Shown: positions 50,426 to 60,569, counted from the stretch's first letter. The stretch is 61,833 nt of DNA from Lachnospiraceae bacterium (GCA_030524635.1 JAUNGG010000020.1:1-61833), one strand, 5' to 3'. Notes: generated by a model from the sequence alone, not told the origin. Program-made: numbers and translations.

Positions 50426-51466
50426 CTATGGGAACATGGGAACCAGCTTCAGTCCCGTATTCTCCGGCAGCCCGAACATCAGATTCATATTCTGGATCGC
50501 CTGGCCTGCCGCTCCCTTTACCATATTGTCCATCGCACCCATCATAATGATCCGGTTGGTGCGCTTATCGATCTTAAAGTTCACATCCACAAAATTACTT
50601 CCCTTCACCCAGCGGGTCTCCGGGCAAACATCCTTCTTCAGAACGCGGACGAACTGTTCCTGATCATAATACTTATCATAAACCGCCTTAATATCCTCAT
50701 AAGAAGCATTCTTAGTCAAGGATGCATAAGCTGTAACCAGAATGCCCCGGTCCATGGGCACCAGATGAGGCGTGAAATTAATGGTCACCGGCTTTCCCGC
50801 CGCATAGGATAACTGCTCCTCGATCTCCGGCGTGTGACGGTGTCCCGCCACGCCGTAAGCCTTAATGCTCTCATTTACCTCGCAGTACAGGTTGTTCACC
50901 TTCGCCCCTCTTCCCGCCCCGGAGGTGCCGGACTTTGCATCGATGATCAGCGTAGACAGATCGATCAGCCCCTCCTTTGCCAGCGGATAGATGGATAAGA
51001 AGGAACAGGTAGGATAACAGCCTGGATTTGCAATCAGTCTGGCTCCTTTGATCTTCTCCCGGTTGATCTCCGGCAGTCCATAGACTGCCTCCTCAATAAA
51101 CTGGGGCGCTGCATGCTTGATTTTATACCACTCCTCGTAAACCGCCACATCCTTAATACGGAAATCCGCACTCAGGTCGATCACCTTCACCTTGGAAAGG
51201 ATCTCTTCATTAATTAAAGAAGCACAAAGTCCCTGAGGCGTTGCCGTAAAGATCACATCCACCTCATCCGCCATCTGCGCCATATCATCCGCCTTGCACA
51301 CATCATCCACCCACTGGAACATGTTCTGGTAGATGGCCGCATACTCCTGATCCACATAGCTCTTCGATGCAAACCACTTGATCTCAATATCATCCCTCTG
51401 CAGCAGCAACCTGGCCAGCTCCCCTCCGGCATAACCAGTAGCTCCAATAATTCCAACCTTTATCAT
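50426..51466 (-). CDS. argC: N-acetyl-gamma-glutamyl-phosphate reductase
   Basis: NADPH-dependent reduction of acetylglutamyl phosphate. The 346-residue product starts MIKVGIIGATGYAGGEL (Rossmann nucleotide binding) and has the catalytic Cys in NPGCYPTCSFL. The ATG at 51466 is fixed by GGATGGAGG upstream; an opening at 51499 has no binding site. It is the first gene of argC-GNAT-argJ-argB-argD, transcribed divergently from argG. Confidence 0.96.
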   Translation of the reverse strand: MIKVGIIGATGYAGGELARLLLQRDDIEIKWFASKSYVDQEYAAIYQNMFQWVDDVCKADDMAQMADEVDVIFTATPQGLCASLINEEILSKVKVIDLSADFRIKDVAVYEEWYKIKHAAPQFIEEAVYGLPEINREKIKGARLIANPGCYPTCSFLSIYPLAKEGLIDLSTLIIDAKSGTSGAGRGAKVNNLYCEVNESIKAYGVAGHRHTPEIEEQLSYAAGKPVTINFTPHLVPMDRGILVTAYASLTKNASYEDIKAVYDKYYDQEQFVRVLKKDVCPETRWVKGSNFVDVNFKIDKRTNRIIMMGAMDNMVKGAAGQAIQNMNLMFGLPENTGLKLVPMFP

Positions 51467-51626
51467 ATATCCTGTCCTCCATCCTTCTTCTCTCAACATT
51501 CAAAGCAGTTCCAATACCTTCCTGCCAAAAAACACATTTTCCCGGTTTAAGCTGGGAAAAACCTATTATACATTATAATCGCTTTTTCTAAAATGAAAAG
51601 TCCTTTTCTGCTCTTTTGCGAATGTT

Positions 51627-51660
51627 TTATAATTATACATATTTATTGCATAATATGCAA
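51627..51660. promoter_or_regulatory. Tandem ARG-box-like sites
   Basis: TTATAATTATACAT (51627-51640) and the perfect palindrome TTGCATAATATGCAA (51646-51660) resemble tandem arginine operator boxes. They lie upstream of both argC and argG. ArgR is encoded at 3580-4032. Confidence 0.6.
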
Positions 51661-51713
51661 CCCATTTTTAAAAGAAATACAATTTTCTTTACACCATTCG
51701 TTACTGCTCACAT

Positions 51714-51775
51714 GCGTTCACAGCAGCATGGGGCGGGCAGCCTCCCTGTGAATGCCTTTTTGGCCCGCCCCATGC
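51714..51775. repeat. Crossing inverted repeats upstream of argG
   Basis: Arms A (51714-51723 with 51746-51755, 10 bases) and B (51726-51738 with 51763-51775, 13 perfect bases) interleave as A1-B1-A2-B2. They form either a pseudoknot or mutually exclusive hairpins. CTTTTT follows A2. Confidence 0.7.
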
Positions 51776-51838
51776 GGACCTTCGCCAATACATAACCATC
51801 CCCCTTTGCATATTTATAACCTTTTTCACATTTTCCTC

Positions 51839-51867
51839 TTGCATTTTCCCATGTTCTGTTGTATATT
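51839..51867 (+). promoter_or_regulatory. Promoter of argG
   Basis: TTGCAT, 17 bases, TATATT. The -10 overlaps TTGTATATTTATGAA, an ARG-box-like sequence, consistent with repression by ArgR. The transcript start would be about 70 bases before argG. Confidence 0.6.
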
Positions 51868-51944
51868 TATGAAAGTCCAATTACGGAACCACATAAAAAA
51901 GTAAAAAAACATTGAATCATACAAAATCAGGAGGAGATTTCACT

Positions 51945-53177
51945 ATGAAAGAGAAAGTTGTTTTAGCATATTCCGGCGGTCTTGACACCACCGCAATTAT
52001 CCCATGGTTAAAGGAGCATTTTGATTACGATGTAATCTGCTGCTGTGTTGACTGCGGCCAGGGCAATGAATTAGAGGGTCTGGACGAGCGTGCCAAATTA
52101 TCCGGCGCATCCAAATTATACATTGAGGATGTTACCGATGACTTCTGTGAAAACTACATCATGCCATGCGTAAAGGCAAACGCCGTATACGAGAACAAGT
52201 ACTTATTAGGAACCTCCATGGCACGTCCGGCGATTGCAAAGCGTCTGGTTGACATCGCCCGCAAGGAAGGGGCTGTTGCCATCTGCCACGGCGCTACCGG
52301 CAAGGGCAATGACCAGATCCGTTTTGAACTGAGCATCAAGGCGCTGGCTCCTGACATCAAGGTGATCGCTCCATGGCGTATGACCGACGTATGGACTCTT
52401 CAGTCCCGTGAGGATGAGATGGCATACTGCAAGTCCAAGGGCATCGACCTTCCATTCTCCGCCGATTCCAGCTACAGCCGTGACCGCAATATCTGGCACA
52501 TCAGCCACGAAGGCCTGGAGTTGGAGGATCCGTCCAATGAGCCCAACTTCAAGCACATGTTAATGTTAAGTGTAACTCCTGAGGATGCTCCGGACGAAGG
52601 CGAGTATGTGACCATGACCTTCGAAAAGGGCGTTCCTACCAGCGTAAACGGCGAGAAGATGAAGGTTGCCGACATCATCCGCAAGTTAAATGAGCTGGGC
52701 GGCAAGCACGGCATCGGTATTGTTGACATTGTAGAAAACCGTGTAGTAGGTATGAAATCCCACGGTGTTTATGAAACTCCTGGCGGAACCATCCTGATGG
52801 AGGCACATCAGCAGTTAGAGGAGCTGGTATTAGACCGGGCTACCATGGATGTAAAGAAGGACATGGGCAACCGGATGGCTCAGATCGTATACGAAGGCAA
52901 ATGGTTTACTCCTCTGCGTGAGGCTGTCCAGGCATTCGTAGAGTCTACTCAGGAATATGTAACCGGCGAGGTTAAGTTCAAGCTTTACAAGGGCAATATC
53001 ATCAAGGCCGGAACCACCTCTCCATACTCCTTATACAGTGAGTCTCTGGCATCCTTCACCACCGGCGACTTATATGACCACCACGATGCAAGCGGCTTTA
53101 TCACCTTATTCGGCCTGCCGTTGAAGGTTCGTGCTATGAAGCTGGCTGAGGCGAAGGCGGAGAAGAAGGAGCAGTAA
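51945..53177 (+). CDS. argG: Argininosuccinate synthase
   Basis: Joins citrulline and aspartate with ATP. The 410-residue protein begins MKEKVVLAYSGGLDTT, with the PP-loop SGGLDT at residues 10-15. HGATGKGNDQIRF and SYSRDRNIWHIS are also present. The ATG at 51945 follows AGGAGG. It is the only arginine gene on the plus strand and has a codon pattern richer in TTA, GTA and CGT than its neighbours, suggesting strong expression. Confidence 0.97.
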   Translation: MKEKVVLAYSGGLDTTAIIPWLKEHFDYDVICCCVDCGQGNELEGLDERAKLSGASKLYIEDVTDDFCENYIMPCVKANAVYENKYLLGTSMARPAIAKRLVDIARKEGAVAICHGATGKGNDQIRFELSIKALAPDIKVIAPWRMTDVWTLQSREDEMAYCKSKGIDLPFSADSSYSRDRNIWHISHEGLELEDPSNEPNFKHMLMLSVTPEDAPDEGEYVTMTFEKGVPTSVNGEKMKVADIIRKLNELGGKHGIGIVDIVENRVVGMKSHGVYETPGGTILMEAHQQLEELVLDRATMDVKKDMGNRMAQIVYEGKWFTPLREAVQAFVESTQEYVTGEVKFKLYKGNIIKAGTTSPYSLYSESLASFTTGDLYDHHDASGFITLFGLPLKVRAMKLAEAKAEKKEQ

Positions 53178-53231
53178 CTACATACGATTCTCCCAGCAGT
53201 CTGCCTTACAAAAGTAAGGTGACGTGATATA

Positions 53232-53305
53232 AAAAATCCCTGCCATAGGATTGATCGGATATCACCATTTTGATATCACCCAATTCTTTCCGGCAGGGAT
53301 TTTTG
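53232..53305 (+). terminator. Terminator of argG
   Basis: AAAATCCCTGCC pairs with GGCAGGGATTTT and a T-run follows. A second repeat, GATATCA/TGATATC, sits in the loop. Confidence 0.8.
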
Positions 53306-53340
53306 TTATGCAGAAGGCTGCTGAGGTTTCTTGCACAATA

Positions 53341-53393
53341 AAAAACGACGGCAGCAATGTGGGGGAGGGGATGGGCGCTGCCGCCGTTTTATA
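53341..53393 (-). terminator. Terminator of the HPr-like gene
   Basis: AAAACGACGGCAGC pairs with GCTGCCGCCGTTTT, with one mismatch. On the minus strand GTTTTTTATT follows. It lies 16 bases after the HPr-like stop. Confidence 0.8.
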
Positions 53394-53408
53394 AATATTC
53401 CATTTTTA

Positions 53409-53639
53409 TTACGCGCAAAGATATTCCGCTAATTCATGAACCAAATTATCGCATTCGGAAGAGTGAACGACCAGTTCCAATTTCTTGCGTCCGGTCATAT
53501 AAATCGCACCCATAAGAGATTTTGCATCGATAATCACGCTTCCGCTCTTCAAGTCAACATCGTAGTCAAATCCATTTACAATCTTCACAAGATTCAAAAC
53601 GTCTTCCGTTTTCCTCAAACTTACTGGAAATGTTTTCAT
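53409..53639 (-). CDS. HPr-like protein lacking the active-site histidine
   Basis: A 76-residue protein with an HPr fold. The Ser46 region is kept as DAKSLMGAIYM (serine at 41), but the N-terminal GLHARPA with His15 is absent, so it cannot be a PTS phosphocarrier in the normal way. It may act as a regulator phosphorylated on serine, like Crh, or have another role. It is a single-gene unit between two terminators. AAGGAGG precedes the ATG. Confidence 0.75.
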   Translation of the reverse strand: MKTFPVSLRKTEDVLNLVKIVNGFDYDVDLKSGSVIIDAKSLMGAIYMTGRKKLELVVHSSECDNLVHELAEYLCA

Positions 53640-53816
53640 ATCCTTCGCACCTCCTTACGAGTTTTTTCACTTCTTAGGATTCCCCTCGAGGATTATAATA
53701 TACCAGGAATTCCAAGATTTCCATAGTCATTTTTTATGAAAATATGTGATATTTTATTGCAAATTGCATGATATCGATCACAAGTATATTATTCCCTCTT
53801 TTTTCTGTTAAGCAAA

Positions 53817-53859
53817 AAGAAATTCCTTTAATTTTATTTCTTAATTAAAGGAATTTCTT
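53817..53859 (-). terminator. Terminator of the argH-HD gene unit
   Basis: Perfect 17-base inverted repeat (53817-53833 with 53843-53859, loop of nine bases). CTTTTT follows on the minus strand and GATTTTT on the plus strand. It lies 33 bases after the HD gene stop. Confidence 0.85.
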
Positions 53860-53891
53860 GATTTTTCTGAATATTCATTTTATGAGATCGT

Positions 53892-54476
53892 TCACATGTT
53901 TTCCATTTCCTGATTTACAGCTGCCTCGCAGGAACGCATCGCCTCAATGGTCTTTGCAAACAAATCATCCAGCTCCCAGCCCAGCATCTGGCATCCATCC
54001 TTGATCACATCACGGGAGCAGCCGGCTGCAAAGCGCTTGTCCTTAAATTTCTTCTTTAAACTGGAGACCTCCATATCCATTACACTCTTGGATGGACGCA
54101 TCTTAGCTGCCGCACCTACCAGTCCGGTCAGCTCATCCACCGTAAAGAGCACCTGTTCCATCAGATGCTCCGGACGGACATCGCAGCACAGGCCGTAGCC
54201 GTGGCTGCAGATGGAATGGATCATATCCTCGCCTACGCCTGCCTCTGCCAGCAGTTCCGGCGCCTTCTTGCAGTGCTCCTCGGGCCACTGTTCAAAGTCA
54301 ATATCATGAAGCAGTCCGGTGATGGCCCAGTACTCCTCTTCCTCGCCATAGCCCAGCTCCTTTGCAAACCACCGCATCACACCTTCCACGGTCAGACCGT
54401 GAAGGATGTGAAAGGGCTCCTTATTATATTTCTGAAGCAGTGCCAATGCTTCTTCTCTGGTAATCTTGCTTGTCAT
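53892..54476 (-). CDS. HD domain hydrolase
   Basis: A 194-residue phosphohydrolase-like protein. The HD motif is visible as FHILHGLTVEGVMRW followed by ITGLLHDIDFEQWPEEH, where His and Asp bind metal, with a later histidine in ICSHGYG. The family includes nucleotidases and RNA or phospholipid hydrolases; the substrate is unknown. It begins five bases after argH ends and so is very likely cotranscribed with argH. Confidence 0.85.
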   Translation of the reverse strand: MTSKITREEALALLQKYNKEPFHILHGLTVEGVMRWFAKELGYGEEEEYWAITGLLHDIDFEQWPEEHCKKAPELLAEAGVGEDMIHSICSHGYGLCCDVRPEHLMEQVLFTVDELTGLVGAAAKMRPSKSVMDMEVSSLKKKFKDKRFAAGCSRDVIKDGCQMLGWELDDLFAKTIEAMRSCEAAVNQEMENM

Positions 54477-54481
54477 TCTGT

Positions 54482-55855
54482 TTACTCCTCCAACTGCTTT
54501 TTATAGATTGCAATCACCTGCTTCATGGCCTCTTTGCCGGGAGCGCCGATGGTGGTCCGCTTCTCCACACAGGTCTTCATGCTGATCGCCTCATATACAT
54601 CTTCCTCAAACACCGGGCTGATGGACTTGAATTCCTCCAGGGTCATATCATCCAGGGCGATTCCCTTGTCCAGACAGAACAGCACCAGCTGACCTACGAT
54701 TCCATGGGCATCACGGAATGGAACGCCGTGCTTTACCAGATAGTCAGCCGCATCTGTAGCATTGGTAAAGCCGTTCTTTGCACTGGCCTCCATCACATCC
54801 TTGCGGAAGGTCATGGAGGAGATCATGCCGGTAAATAAAAGAATGCAGCCCTTCACCGTATCTATGGCATCAAAGGTCAGCTCCTTATCCTCCTGCATGT
54901 CCTTATTGTAAGCCAGCGGAAGGCCCTTCATGGTGGTCAGCAGGGAAACCAGGGCGCCGTAGACACGTCCGGTCTTTCCTCGGATCAGCTCTGCAATATC
55001 CGGATTCTTCTTCTGAGGCATGATGCTGCTTCCGGTGGAATAGGAATCATCGATCTCCACAAACCGGTATTCGTTGGTGTTCCAGATAATGATCTCCTCG
55101 CAGAACCGGCTTAAATGCATGGAAATAATGGACATTGCGCTTAACAGCTCCAGGAGATAATCCCGGTCCGCCACAGAATCCATAGAATTTAAGGTCGGGC
55201 CGTAAAAGTCCAGCAGCTGGGCAGTGTAGGCCCGGTCCAGGGGATAGGTGGTCCCAGCCAGAGCGCCGGAGCCTAATGGACAGTAGTTCATCCGCTCATA
55301 GATATCATGAAGGCGGCTTCTGTCCCTGGTAAACATCTCATAGTAAGCGCCGATATGGTGCGCCAGGGTGATGGGCTGAGCCTTCTGCAGATGGGTAAAG
55401 CCAGGCATATAGGTGTCCAGATTCTCCTCCATGATTTTTAACAGCTCCTGTAAAAGCTGGTACAGCAGGTGATCCATCTCCTTCACCTGATCTCTGGTGT
55501 AAAGCTTCATGTCCAGGGCAACCTGGTCATTACGGCTGCGTCCGGTATGAAGCCGTTTTCCGGCCTCCCCTACCCGCTCTGTCAGCTTCTCCTCCACGAA
55601 GGAATGGATATCCTCCGCTCCCGGCTGGATCTCCAGCTTCCCCTCCTCGATGTCGGAAAGGATCCCCTTCAGACCGTCAATAATAACGGTTTCATCCTCA
55701 TGGCTTAAGATCCCCTGCTTTGCCAGCATGGTTACATGGGCAATGCTGCCCTGAATATCCTGACGGTAAAATTTCTGGTCAAAGGATAAGGATTCATTAA
55801 AATTGTGTACTAACTGATTGGTTTCTTTTGTGAAGCGTCCGCCCCAAAGTTTCAT
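54482..55855 (-). CDS. argH: Argininosuccinate lyase
   Basis: Fumarase/aspartase-superfamily enzyme that makes arginine and fumarate. The 457-residue protein starts [25 protein letters not shown] (about 105-117), and the signature [12 protein letters not shown] with the catalytic serine, are intact. AAAGGAG lies about ten bases before the ATG. It is not next to argG: it sits about 2.7 kb away on the other strand, following yfhO and preceding the HD gene. Confidence 0.97.
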   Translation of the reverse strand: MKLWGGRFTKETNQLVHNFNESLSFDQKFYRQDIQGSIAHVTMLAKQGILSHEDETVIIDGLKGILSDIEEGKLEIQPGAEDIHSFVEEKLTERVGEAGKRLHTGRSRNDQVALDMKLYTRDQVKEMDHLLYQLLQELLKIMEENLDTYMPGFTHLQKAQPITLAHHIGAYYEMFTRDRSRLHDIYERMNYCPLGSGALAGTTYPLDRAYTAQLLDFYGPTLNSMDSVADRDYLLELLSAMSIISMHLSRFCEEIIIWNTNEYRFVEIDDSYSTGSSIMPQKKNPDIAELIRGKTGRVYGALVSLLTTMKGLPLAYNKDMQEDKELTFDAIDTVKGCILLFTGMISSMTFRKDVMEASAKNGFTNATDAADYLVKHGVPFRDAHGIVGQLVLFCLDKGIALDDMTLEEFKSISPVFEEDVYEAISMKTCVEKRTTIGAPGKEAMKQVIAIYKKQLEE

Positions 55856-55890
55856 AGCATATTCTCTCCTTTTCATTATGCATTTTTTTC

Positions 55891-58851
55891 TTATTTTCCG
55901 TAGTCAGAAATCCATTTTTCCCAGCTCTCATCTATCTCAAAATCATCATCCAGCCACTCATTCTCCAGCAAAGGCTTTGCGGCTGGCTGGCAGCCCTGAC
56001 TTTGCGGTTCCTTTCGACCTTGCGGTTCCTCTCGGCTCTGCAGCTGATCTTGCCTTGGCAGCTGCTCTCGGCTCTGCGGCTGATCGGCCTCCTCCTCATA
56101 GAAAGCCCTTCCGCCAGCTTCCTCATCATAGTCCTCTTCAGACCCATCGTCATAGTCCTCTTCTGCCTCATAGTCATCTTCTTCTCTCAGCCGGTGAAGC
56201 CGTCCTCCTAAGAACGCCAGCCCGATGCAGAGAATACTGATCACGCTGATGGCTGCTCCCGCCTTCAAGCCAGGCGGAGTATATTCCAGGGAAATCTGAT
56301 GGTTTCCGGCTGCCAAGTCAAAGCCCAGGAAGGCATCCATCACCTTCCGGCCTTCCACCTCCCGCCCATCTACCAGCACCTTCCACCCTTTATCATAAGG
56401 AATGCTGGTGAAAAGCAGGCCAGCCTCATCGGCCTGGACAATTCCTTCTATTCGAGTGTCCTGCCACCTGGTCACGGTCATGCCGCCGCTTTTCAGCTTC
56501 TCATAAACCTCTCCCAGGGAATCTTCATCAAAACGGTACGCCCTGGCATCCATGATCTCGTCTCCGGTACAGGTGACTGTGATTTCCTGCCCTGCCGGGC
56601 ACCAGCCAAGCTCCACGAAATATCCCCGGTTCACATGATCGAAGGTTTCGCTGTCCTCCGCCATATGGACTGTCACTTCTTCTATATTTTTATTGATCAC
56701 ATATACATAATAATCGCCATCCTGCTCCGGCGTAAACCGGAAGGTCTGGGCATTCACATCACCCCAGGCATCAATCAGTGCCGGTCGGCAGCCCAAAAGA
56801 TCGGTCAGCTGGTTCTGCACCTCAGCCGGAATGCCCGATTCCGGGTGGAACTGGTATTCCAATTCAGACGGCAGAAGGAAGGCCAGGGGCAGGGTGTATG
56901 CATTCTCATACAGATATGTGCCTCCCGATTCCCCCATATAGTTTAACAGAGGAGAGCCAGGCGGCACCTCCGAATACAGACCGTACCGGACCGAAAACAG
57001 AGAATTGATTAAGGGCGTGCTCCCGGTGATGCTGTAGGCATTGGTGGAGCTTTCACAGCCTAACTGCCGGAATAACTTAGAAAGATCTGCATTGGCCACA
57101 GAGGAAAACAGGGATACCGATGGAAAATTCATCCAGGCACCGTCATTTTTTGTCTTTCTGGTCATCTTTTCAACCCGGTAAAAGGTATTCTGCGGAATCA
57201 TCTCATTGACTAATGTCTGCACATCCTCATTGTCCCGCACATAGCTGGTGCGGCTGGTGATGGTCACGCTGGTGGCTGTCATATTGATGGCTGCTTCCAG
57301 GGAAACCAGTCCCAGGGAAAGCAGCGCCAGCACATTCCGGCTCCTTCCCTGATGGTACAGCCAGAGAAGCCCGGCATACAAAGCCAGAAACAGAATCGCC
57401 ACATAAAATACAATAAAGTGAAAATCATTCTCTGTCACGGTCTTTTCTGCAATCAACACAAAAGCCACTGCTCCCCAGAAGGCCAGAACCATATGCTTCC
57501 AGGGAATATCATCCAGATGCAGGTACGCATGGCAGCACATACTCAGCAGAAGCAGGATGTAGATAAAGGACTGCCGGCACGGAAGACTGTTTGGATAGTG
57601 GAAGCCATGCCACAGGAAATTCAACACATTGACAGAAAAGCTTAGGTAGAAAAACAGCAGCAGACTGCAGTACACAGCCTTTTCCTTCACTGAAATCCTC
57701 CTGCAGGCCAGATACATCAGGAAAAACATCAGCACTGCCACGCCGCAGTAAATATTGGGCCAATGGTCCAGCCCGATCTCCACCTCCACATTTCCAATAT
57801 GGCGCGCAATCATGTCAAGGATGGAAAAATAGGAGCTGAAGGTCTTGGGAAATGTGGAGCTGCCTGATGCCGTGCTCTGCAGTGCCAGCACCTCCGGCAC
57901 CAGCACGCAGCCGGCAAAGCCTCCGGCTCCCAGCGATGCAAGACAAAACTGCCCCACACCAATCATGGTATCTTTCCAGCTTCTCTTTCCTTCCAGGATC
58001 AGCAGCGCCCCAAAGTAGATTACCATGAAGATACAGATCATAATGGAAATATAATAATTAGAAAGGATGGAAAATCCCAGGGAAATACAGTAAAACCCCC
58101 ATCGCTTCTCATGAACCAGCCGCTCCAGCCCCAGCATAATAACCGGAAACAAAAGGATACAATCCAGCCACATAATATTCCAGCTGTAAGCTGCCATGTA
58201 TCCGGAAAGGGCATACAGGATCCCAAAGAATGCCGTCCCGAACCGCTCTGTCTGGTAATGCCTTCTCAGATAACCATTCATAGCCAGCCCGGACAATCCG
58301 ATCTTCAGCACGATCATATAGGTCATAAACTCAATGATCAGCTTTTTCGGACACAAGATCAGCAGCCAGTTAAAGGGGCTGGCCAGATAATAGGCATACA
58401 GCGCAGCAAAATTTACGCCCATTCCCACATCCCAGCTATAAAGCAGGCTGCCTCCATGAGTCAGCTTATACTGGAATTCCGAAAAAAACGGTGCATATTG
58501 ATGGTACATGTCCGTCCGCAGAAAGCTTTCCTCCCCAAAAGGAAAGATTCCTCTCTGGATAAAGATGATGATCATCACCAGCACCGGCACCAGAAAGGCC
58601 GCAATGGCTCCATCCAAAGGCTTGATCAGGCTGTGCTCCCGGTGCTGCTTCCTGTCATGGATCCAGGCTGCAGCTTCCTCCTCTGCCCCTGACTGCAGCC
58701 TGGCCTGCACATTACTTTCCGGCTGCAATCTGGCCTGCCTGTCATTTTCTAACCGCAAGCCATCCTGTCTATCATTTCCCGGTTTCTCATTCATCCGCAA
58801 AATCGCATCCTCCAATTCCTGAGAAAGCTTCTCAATGTCCGGCACTTCCAC
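55891..58851 (-). CDS. YfhO family membrane protein
   Basis: 986-residue YfhO-type polytopic membrane protein, probably a glycosyltransferase-related GT-C-like protein for cell-surface glycopolymer decoration. About a dozen membrane segments occupy 82-580, followed by an extracellular domain and a last membrane segment near 870-885. The N-terminal 80 residues contain three imperfect ten-residue repeats (NDRQ/NVQ-type), and the C-terminal 100 residues are Asp/Glu/Tyr-rich and then Gln/Arg-rich. It starts at GTG 58849-58851. It lies between gtrA and argH. Confidence 0.88.
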   Translation of the reverse strand: MEVPDIEKLSQELEDAILRMNEKPGNDRQDGLRLENDRQARLQPESNVQARLQSGAEEEAAAWIHDRKQHREHSLIKPLDGAIAAFLVPVLVMIIIFIQRGIFPFGEESFLRTDMYHQYAPFFSEFQYKLTHGGSLLYSWDVGMGVNFAALYAYYLASPFNWLLILCPKKLIIEFMTYMIVLKIGLSGLAMNGYLRRHYQTERFGTAFFGILYALSGYMAAYSWNIMWLDCILLFPVIMLGLERLVHEKRWGFYCISLGFSILSNYYISIMICIFMVIYFGALLILEGKRSWKDTMIGVGQFCLASLGAGGFAGCVLVPEVLALQSTASGSSTFPKTFSSYFSILDMIARHIGNVEVEIGLDHWPNIYCGVAVLMFFLMYLACRRISVKEKAVYCSLLLFFYLSFSVNVLNFLWHGFHYPNSLPCRQSFIYILLLLSMCCHAYLHLDDIPWKHMVLAFWGAVAFVLIAEKTVTENDFHFIVFYVAILFLALYAGLLWLYHQGRSRNVLALLSLGLVSLEAAINMTATSVTITSRTSYVRDNEDVQTLVNEMIPQNTFYRVEKMTRKTKNDGAWMNFPSVSLFSSVANADLSKLFRQLGCESSTNAYSITGSTPLINSLFSVRYGLYSEVPPGSPLLNYMGESGGTYLYENAYTLPLAFLLPSELEYQFHPESGIPAEVQNQLTDLLGCRPALIDAWGDVNAQTFRFTPEQDGDYYVYVINKNIEEVTVHMAEDSETFDHVNRGYFVELGWCPAGQEITVTCTGDEIMDARAYRFDEDSLGEVYEKLKSGGMTVTRWQDTRIEGIVQADEAGLLFTSIPYDKGWKVLVDGREVEGRKVMDAFLGFDLAAGNHQISLEYTPPGLKAGAAISVISILCIGLAFLGGRLHRLREEDDYEAEEDYDDGSEEDYDEEAGGRAFYEEEADQPQSREQLPRQDQLQSREEPQGRKEPQSQGCQPAAKPLLENEWLDDDFEIDESWEKWISDYGK
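58690..58780 (-). repeat. Imperfect 30-base tandem repeats in the yfhO N-terminus
   Basis: Three units of about 30 bases encode [20 protein letters not shown] and [10 protein letters not shown]. Such repeats could change copy number and alter the cytoplasmic tail. Confidence 0.5.
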
Positions 58852-58861
58852 GCCTTTTCCC

Positions 58862-59302
58862 TCATTTCTTAAAGATCCACAGCTTACTGAACAGATAATT
58901 CAGCACCAGATTGATCACAGAAACCACCGCCTTCGCCAGATACAGTCCGGCCTGCAGCGCGCCAACCTGAAACGCTCCCCAGTGAAACAGATCCACCAGC
59001 AGGATCATAAAAAGCATCACCAGGATCCCGGAAACTACCCTGGCTGCAAAAAATGCCCACCATTCCTTCCACAGACAAGAGAGCTGAAAGCGGAAATTCC
59101 GAAATACCACCAGCTTATTGACCACATAGGCGAATAAAACTGCCGCCAACCAGGACACTGCCGTAGAGATCCGGTAATCCATCTGCCAGCGCTCATTCAG
59201 TATACTAAACACGCCCCAATCCACCAGGGTGGTGAGAACGCCGCATACAAGGTAGCTGATGGTCTCGTAATTCACACATTTTTCCCAAATCTTTTGAACC
59301 AT
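58862..59302 (-). CDS. GtrA family protein
   Basis: 146-residue, four-helix membrane protein. GtrA proteins are thought to flip lipid-linked glucose or related carriers in surface polysaccharide modification. SYLVCGVLTTLVDWGVF and the C-terminal SVINLVLNYLFSKLWIF are typical. It is 10 bases upstream of yfhO, in agreement with a joint role in envelope glycan work. Confidence 0.9.
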   Translation of the reverse strand: MVQKIWEKCVNYETISYLVCGVLTTLVDWGVFSILNERWQMDYRISTAVSWLAAVLFAYVVNKLVVFRNFRFQLSCLWKEWWAFFAARVVSGILVMLFMILLVDLFHWGAFQVGALQAGLYLAKAVVSVINLVLNYLFSKLWIFKK

Positions 59303-59461
59303 ATTCTCCTCCGCCGTCTTTGACCCTGCAATTTCCTTCTGTCAAAGCCAGCCACCAAACTTTCTCTATTGTAGTATAGACCGGCCAAAAAGTAAAGCAC
59401 AGCCAGATCTATTTCGTCAGTTTCCCTTTTGGCTTCCATCAGCACCGGCTCCCTGACGGAT

Positions 59462-60496
59462 CTACTTTGCTCCCTGCAGAAGCTCCTTTGCTCCTTCTGA
59501 ATAGTGCACCTCATAATCCTCTGTAATAAAGTACCCGGAAACCTCCGGCATGGAATCCACCAGGGCCATTCCCGCTTCCAGCCCCAGAGAAAAGCAGGTG
59601 GTGCTCAGCCCGTCTCCATCTACCGACTGGGGCGACACGATGGTAACGCTTAACAGTCCATTATCGTAAGGATATCCATCCTCCGGATTTAAAATATGAT
59701 GGTAATTCACCCCATCCTTCTCAAAATGCCTCTCATACACTCCCGAGGTCACCACGGACTGATCCCGGATATTCAGCACTGCAATCGTTTCATTCCGGTC
59801 CTTAAAGGGCTTCTGCAGTCCGATCTTAAACGCGGAGCCATCCGGCTTCTCTCCGATACAGAGCACATTTCCGCCCAGATTGATGATGGCGCTCTCCACA
59901 CCCTCTCCCACCAGATACTCCTTGATCCGGTCAGCAATATACCCCTTGGCAATGGCCCCCAGCTCAATCCTGGTACCTGGTGAGGCAAGCACCACCTGGT
60001 TTCCATCCACCGATACCTTTCGATAATCCACCTGCTCCACAGCCTTCGCCAGCTCCTCCTCATCCGGAATCAGCGCCTGGCCGCTGGTAAAATCCCACAG
60101 AGAGCTGACCGGCTCAATCGTAATATCAAATGCTCCGTCTGATAGCTTTGAAAATTCCAATCCCTCTGCAATCAGCTCCGCCGTGGCATCCGACACTGCA
60201 ACCCGATCCGTCCCTGTCCCCCGGTTATTGATGGCAGAGATCTCACTGCTTTCCACTGTCTTGCTCAGAAGCCCCTCATACTCCCGGCAAAGCTCCATGC
60301 TCCCTTCCAATAAAGCTTCATCCTGGCTGTCATAAATGGTAATGGTCACAAACGTATTCAGCAGAAAATCCGATTTCGTGATCGGATCCTTCTGAATCAC
60401 AGCCGCAATCGGCTCCGGAATCGGAGCAGCATCCTTTCTGCATCCTCCCAAAGCCAATACCGCCGCAAGCATACCCATATAAATTCCATTTCTCAT
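59462..60496 (-). CDS. apbE: FAD:protein FMN transferase (ApbE), lipoprotein
   Basis: Attaches FMN to threonine of exported or membrane flavoproteins such as RnfG/NqrC. The 344-residue product has a signal peptide with lipobox ALGGC (about 14-18) and the ApbE core: LLNTFVTITIYD, GAFDITIEPVSSLWDF, VDYRKVSVDGN, ELGAIAKGYIAD and VTSGVYER. The ATG at 60496 has GAGAGG upstream. No Rnf genes are adjacent. Confidence 0.93.
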   Translation of the reverse strand: MRNGIYMGMLAAVLALGGCRKDAAPIPEPIAAVIQKDPITKSDFLLNTFVTITIYDSQDEALLEGSMELCREYEGLLSKTVESSEISAINNRGTGTDRVAVSDATAELIAEGLEFSKLSDGAFDITIEPVSSLWDFTSGQALIPDEEELAKAVEQVDYRKVSVDGNQVVLASPGTRIELGAIAKGYIADRIKEYLVGEGVESAIINLGGNVLCIGEKPDGSAFKIGLQKPFKDRNETIAVLNIRDQSVVTSGVYERHFEKDGVNYHHILNPEDGYPYDNGLLSVTIVSPQSVDGDGLSTTCFSLGLEAGMALVDSMPEVSGYFITEDYEVHYSEGAKELLQGAK

Positions 60497-60540
60497 AGAT
60501 GATTTCCTCTCTGTAATTCTTATTTTCCTCAGTAAAGCCC

Positions 60541-60569
60541 CATGGGACGTGGAGACTCTCTGTCCCATG
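60541..60569. repeat. Inverted repeat upstream of apbE
   Basis: CATGGGAC (60541-60548) and GTCCCATG (60562-60569) form a perfect 8-base inverted repeat with a 13-base spacer. It lies 45 bases before the apbE start. It might be an operator or a small attenuator. Confidence 0.4.

Larger units (their letters stand above)
51467..51944. promoter_or_regulatory. Divergent argC/argG control region
   Basis: A 478-base gene-free stretch. It holds a candidate -10 (TATAAT at 51572-51577, minus strand) for argC, ARG-box-like palindromes at 51627-51660, 51805-51820 and 51860-51875, a crossing pair of inverted repeats (51714-51775) and the argG promoter (51839-51867). A partial dispersed repeat lies at 51501-51525. 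Confidence 0.7.

Noticed and set aside
51714..51775. Possible CRISPR or attachment-site repeat
   Set aside because: Only two different inverted repeats occur; no repeated spacer pattern or integrase gene is present.
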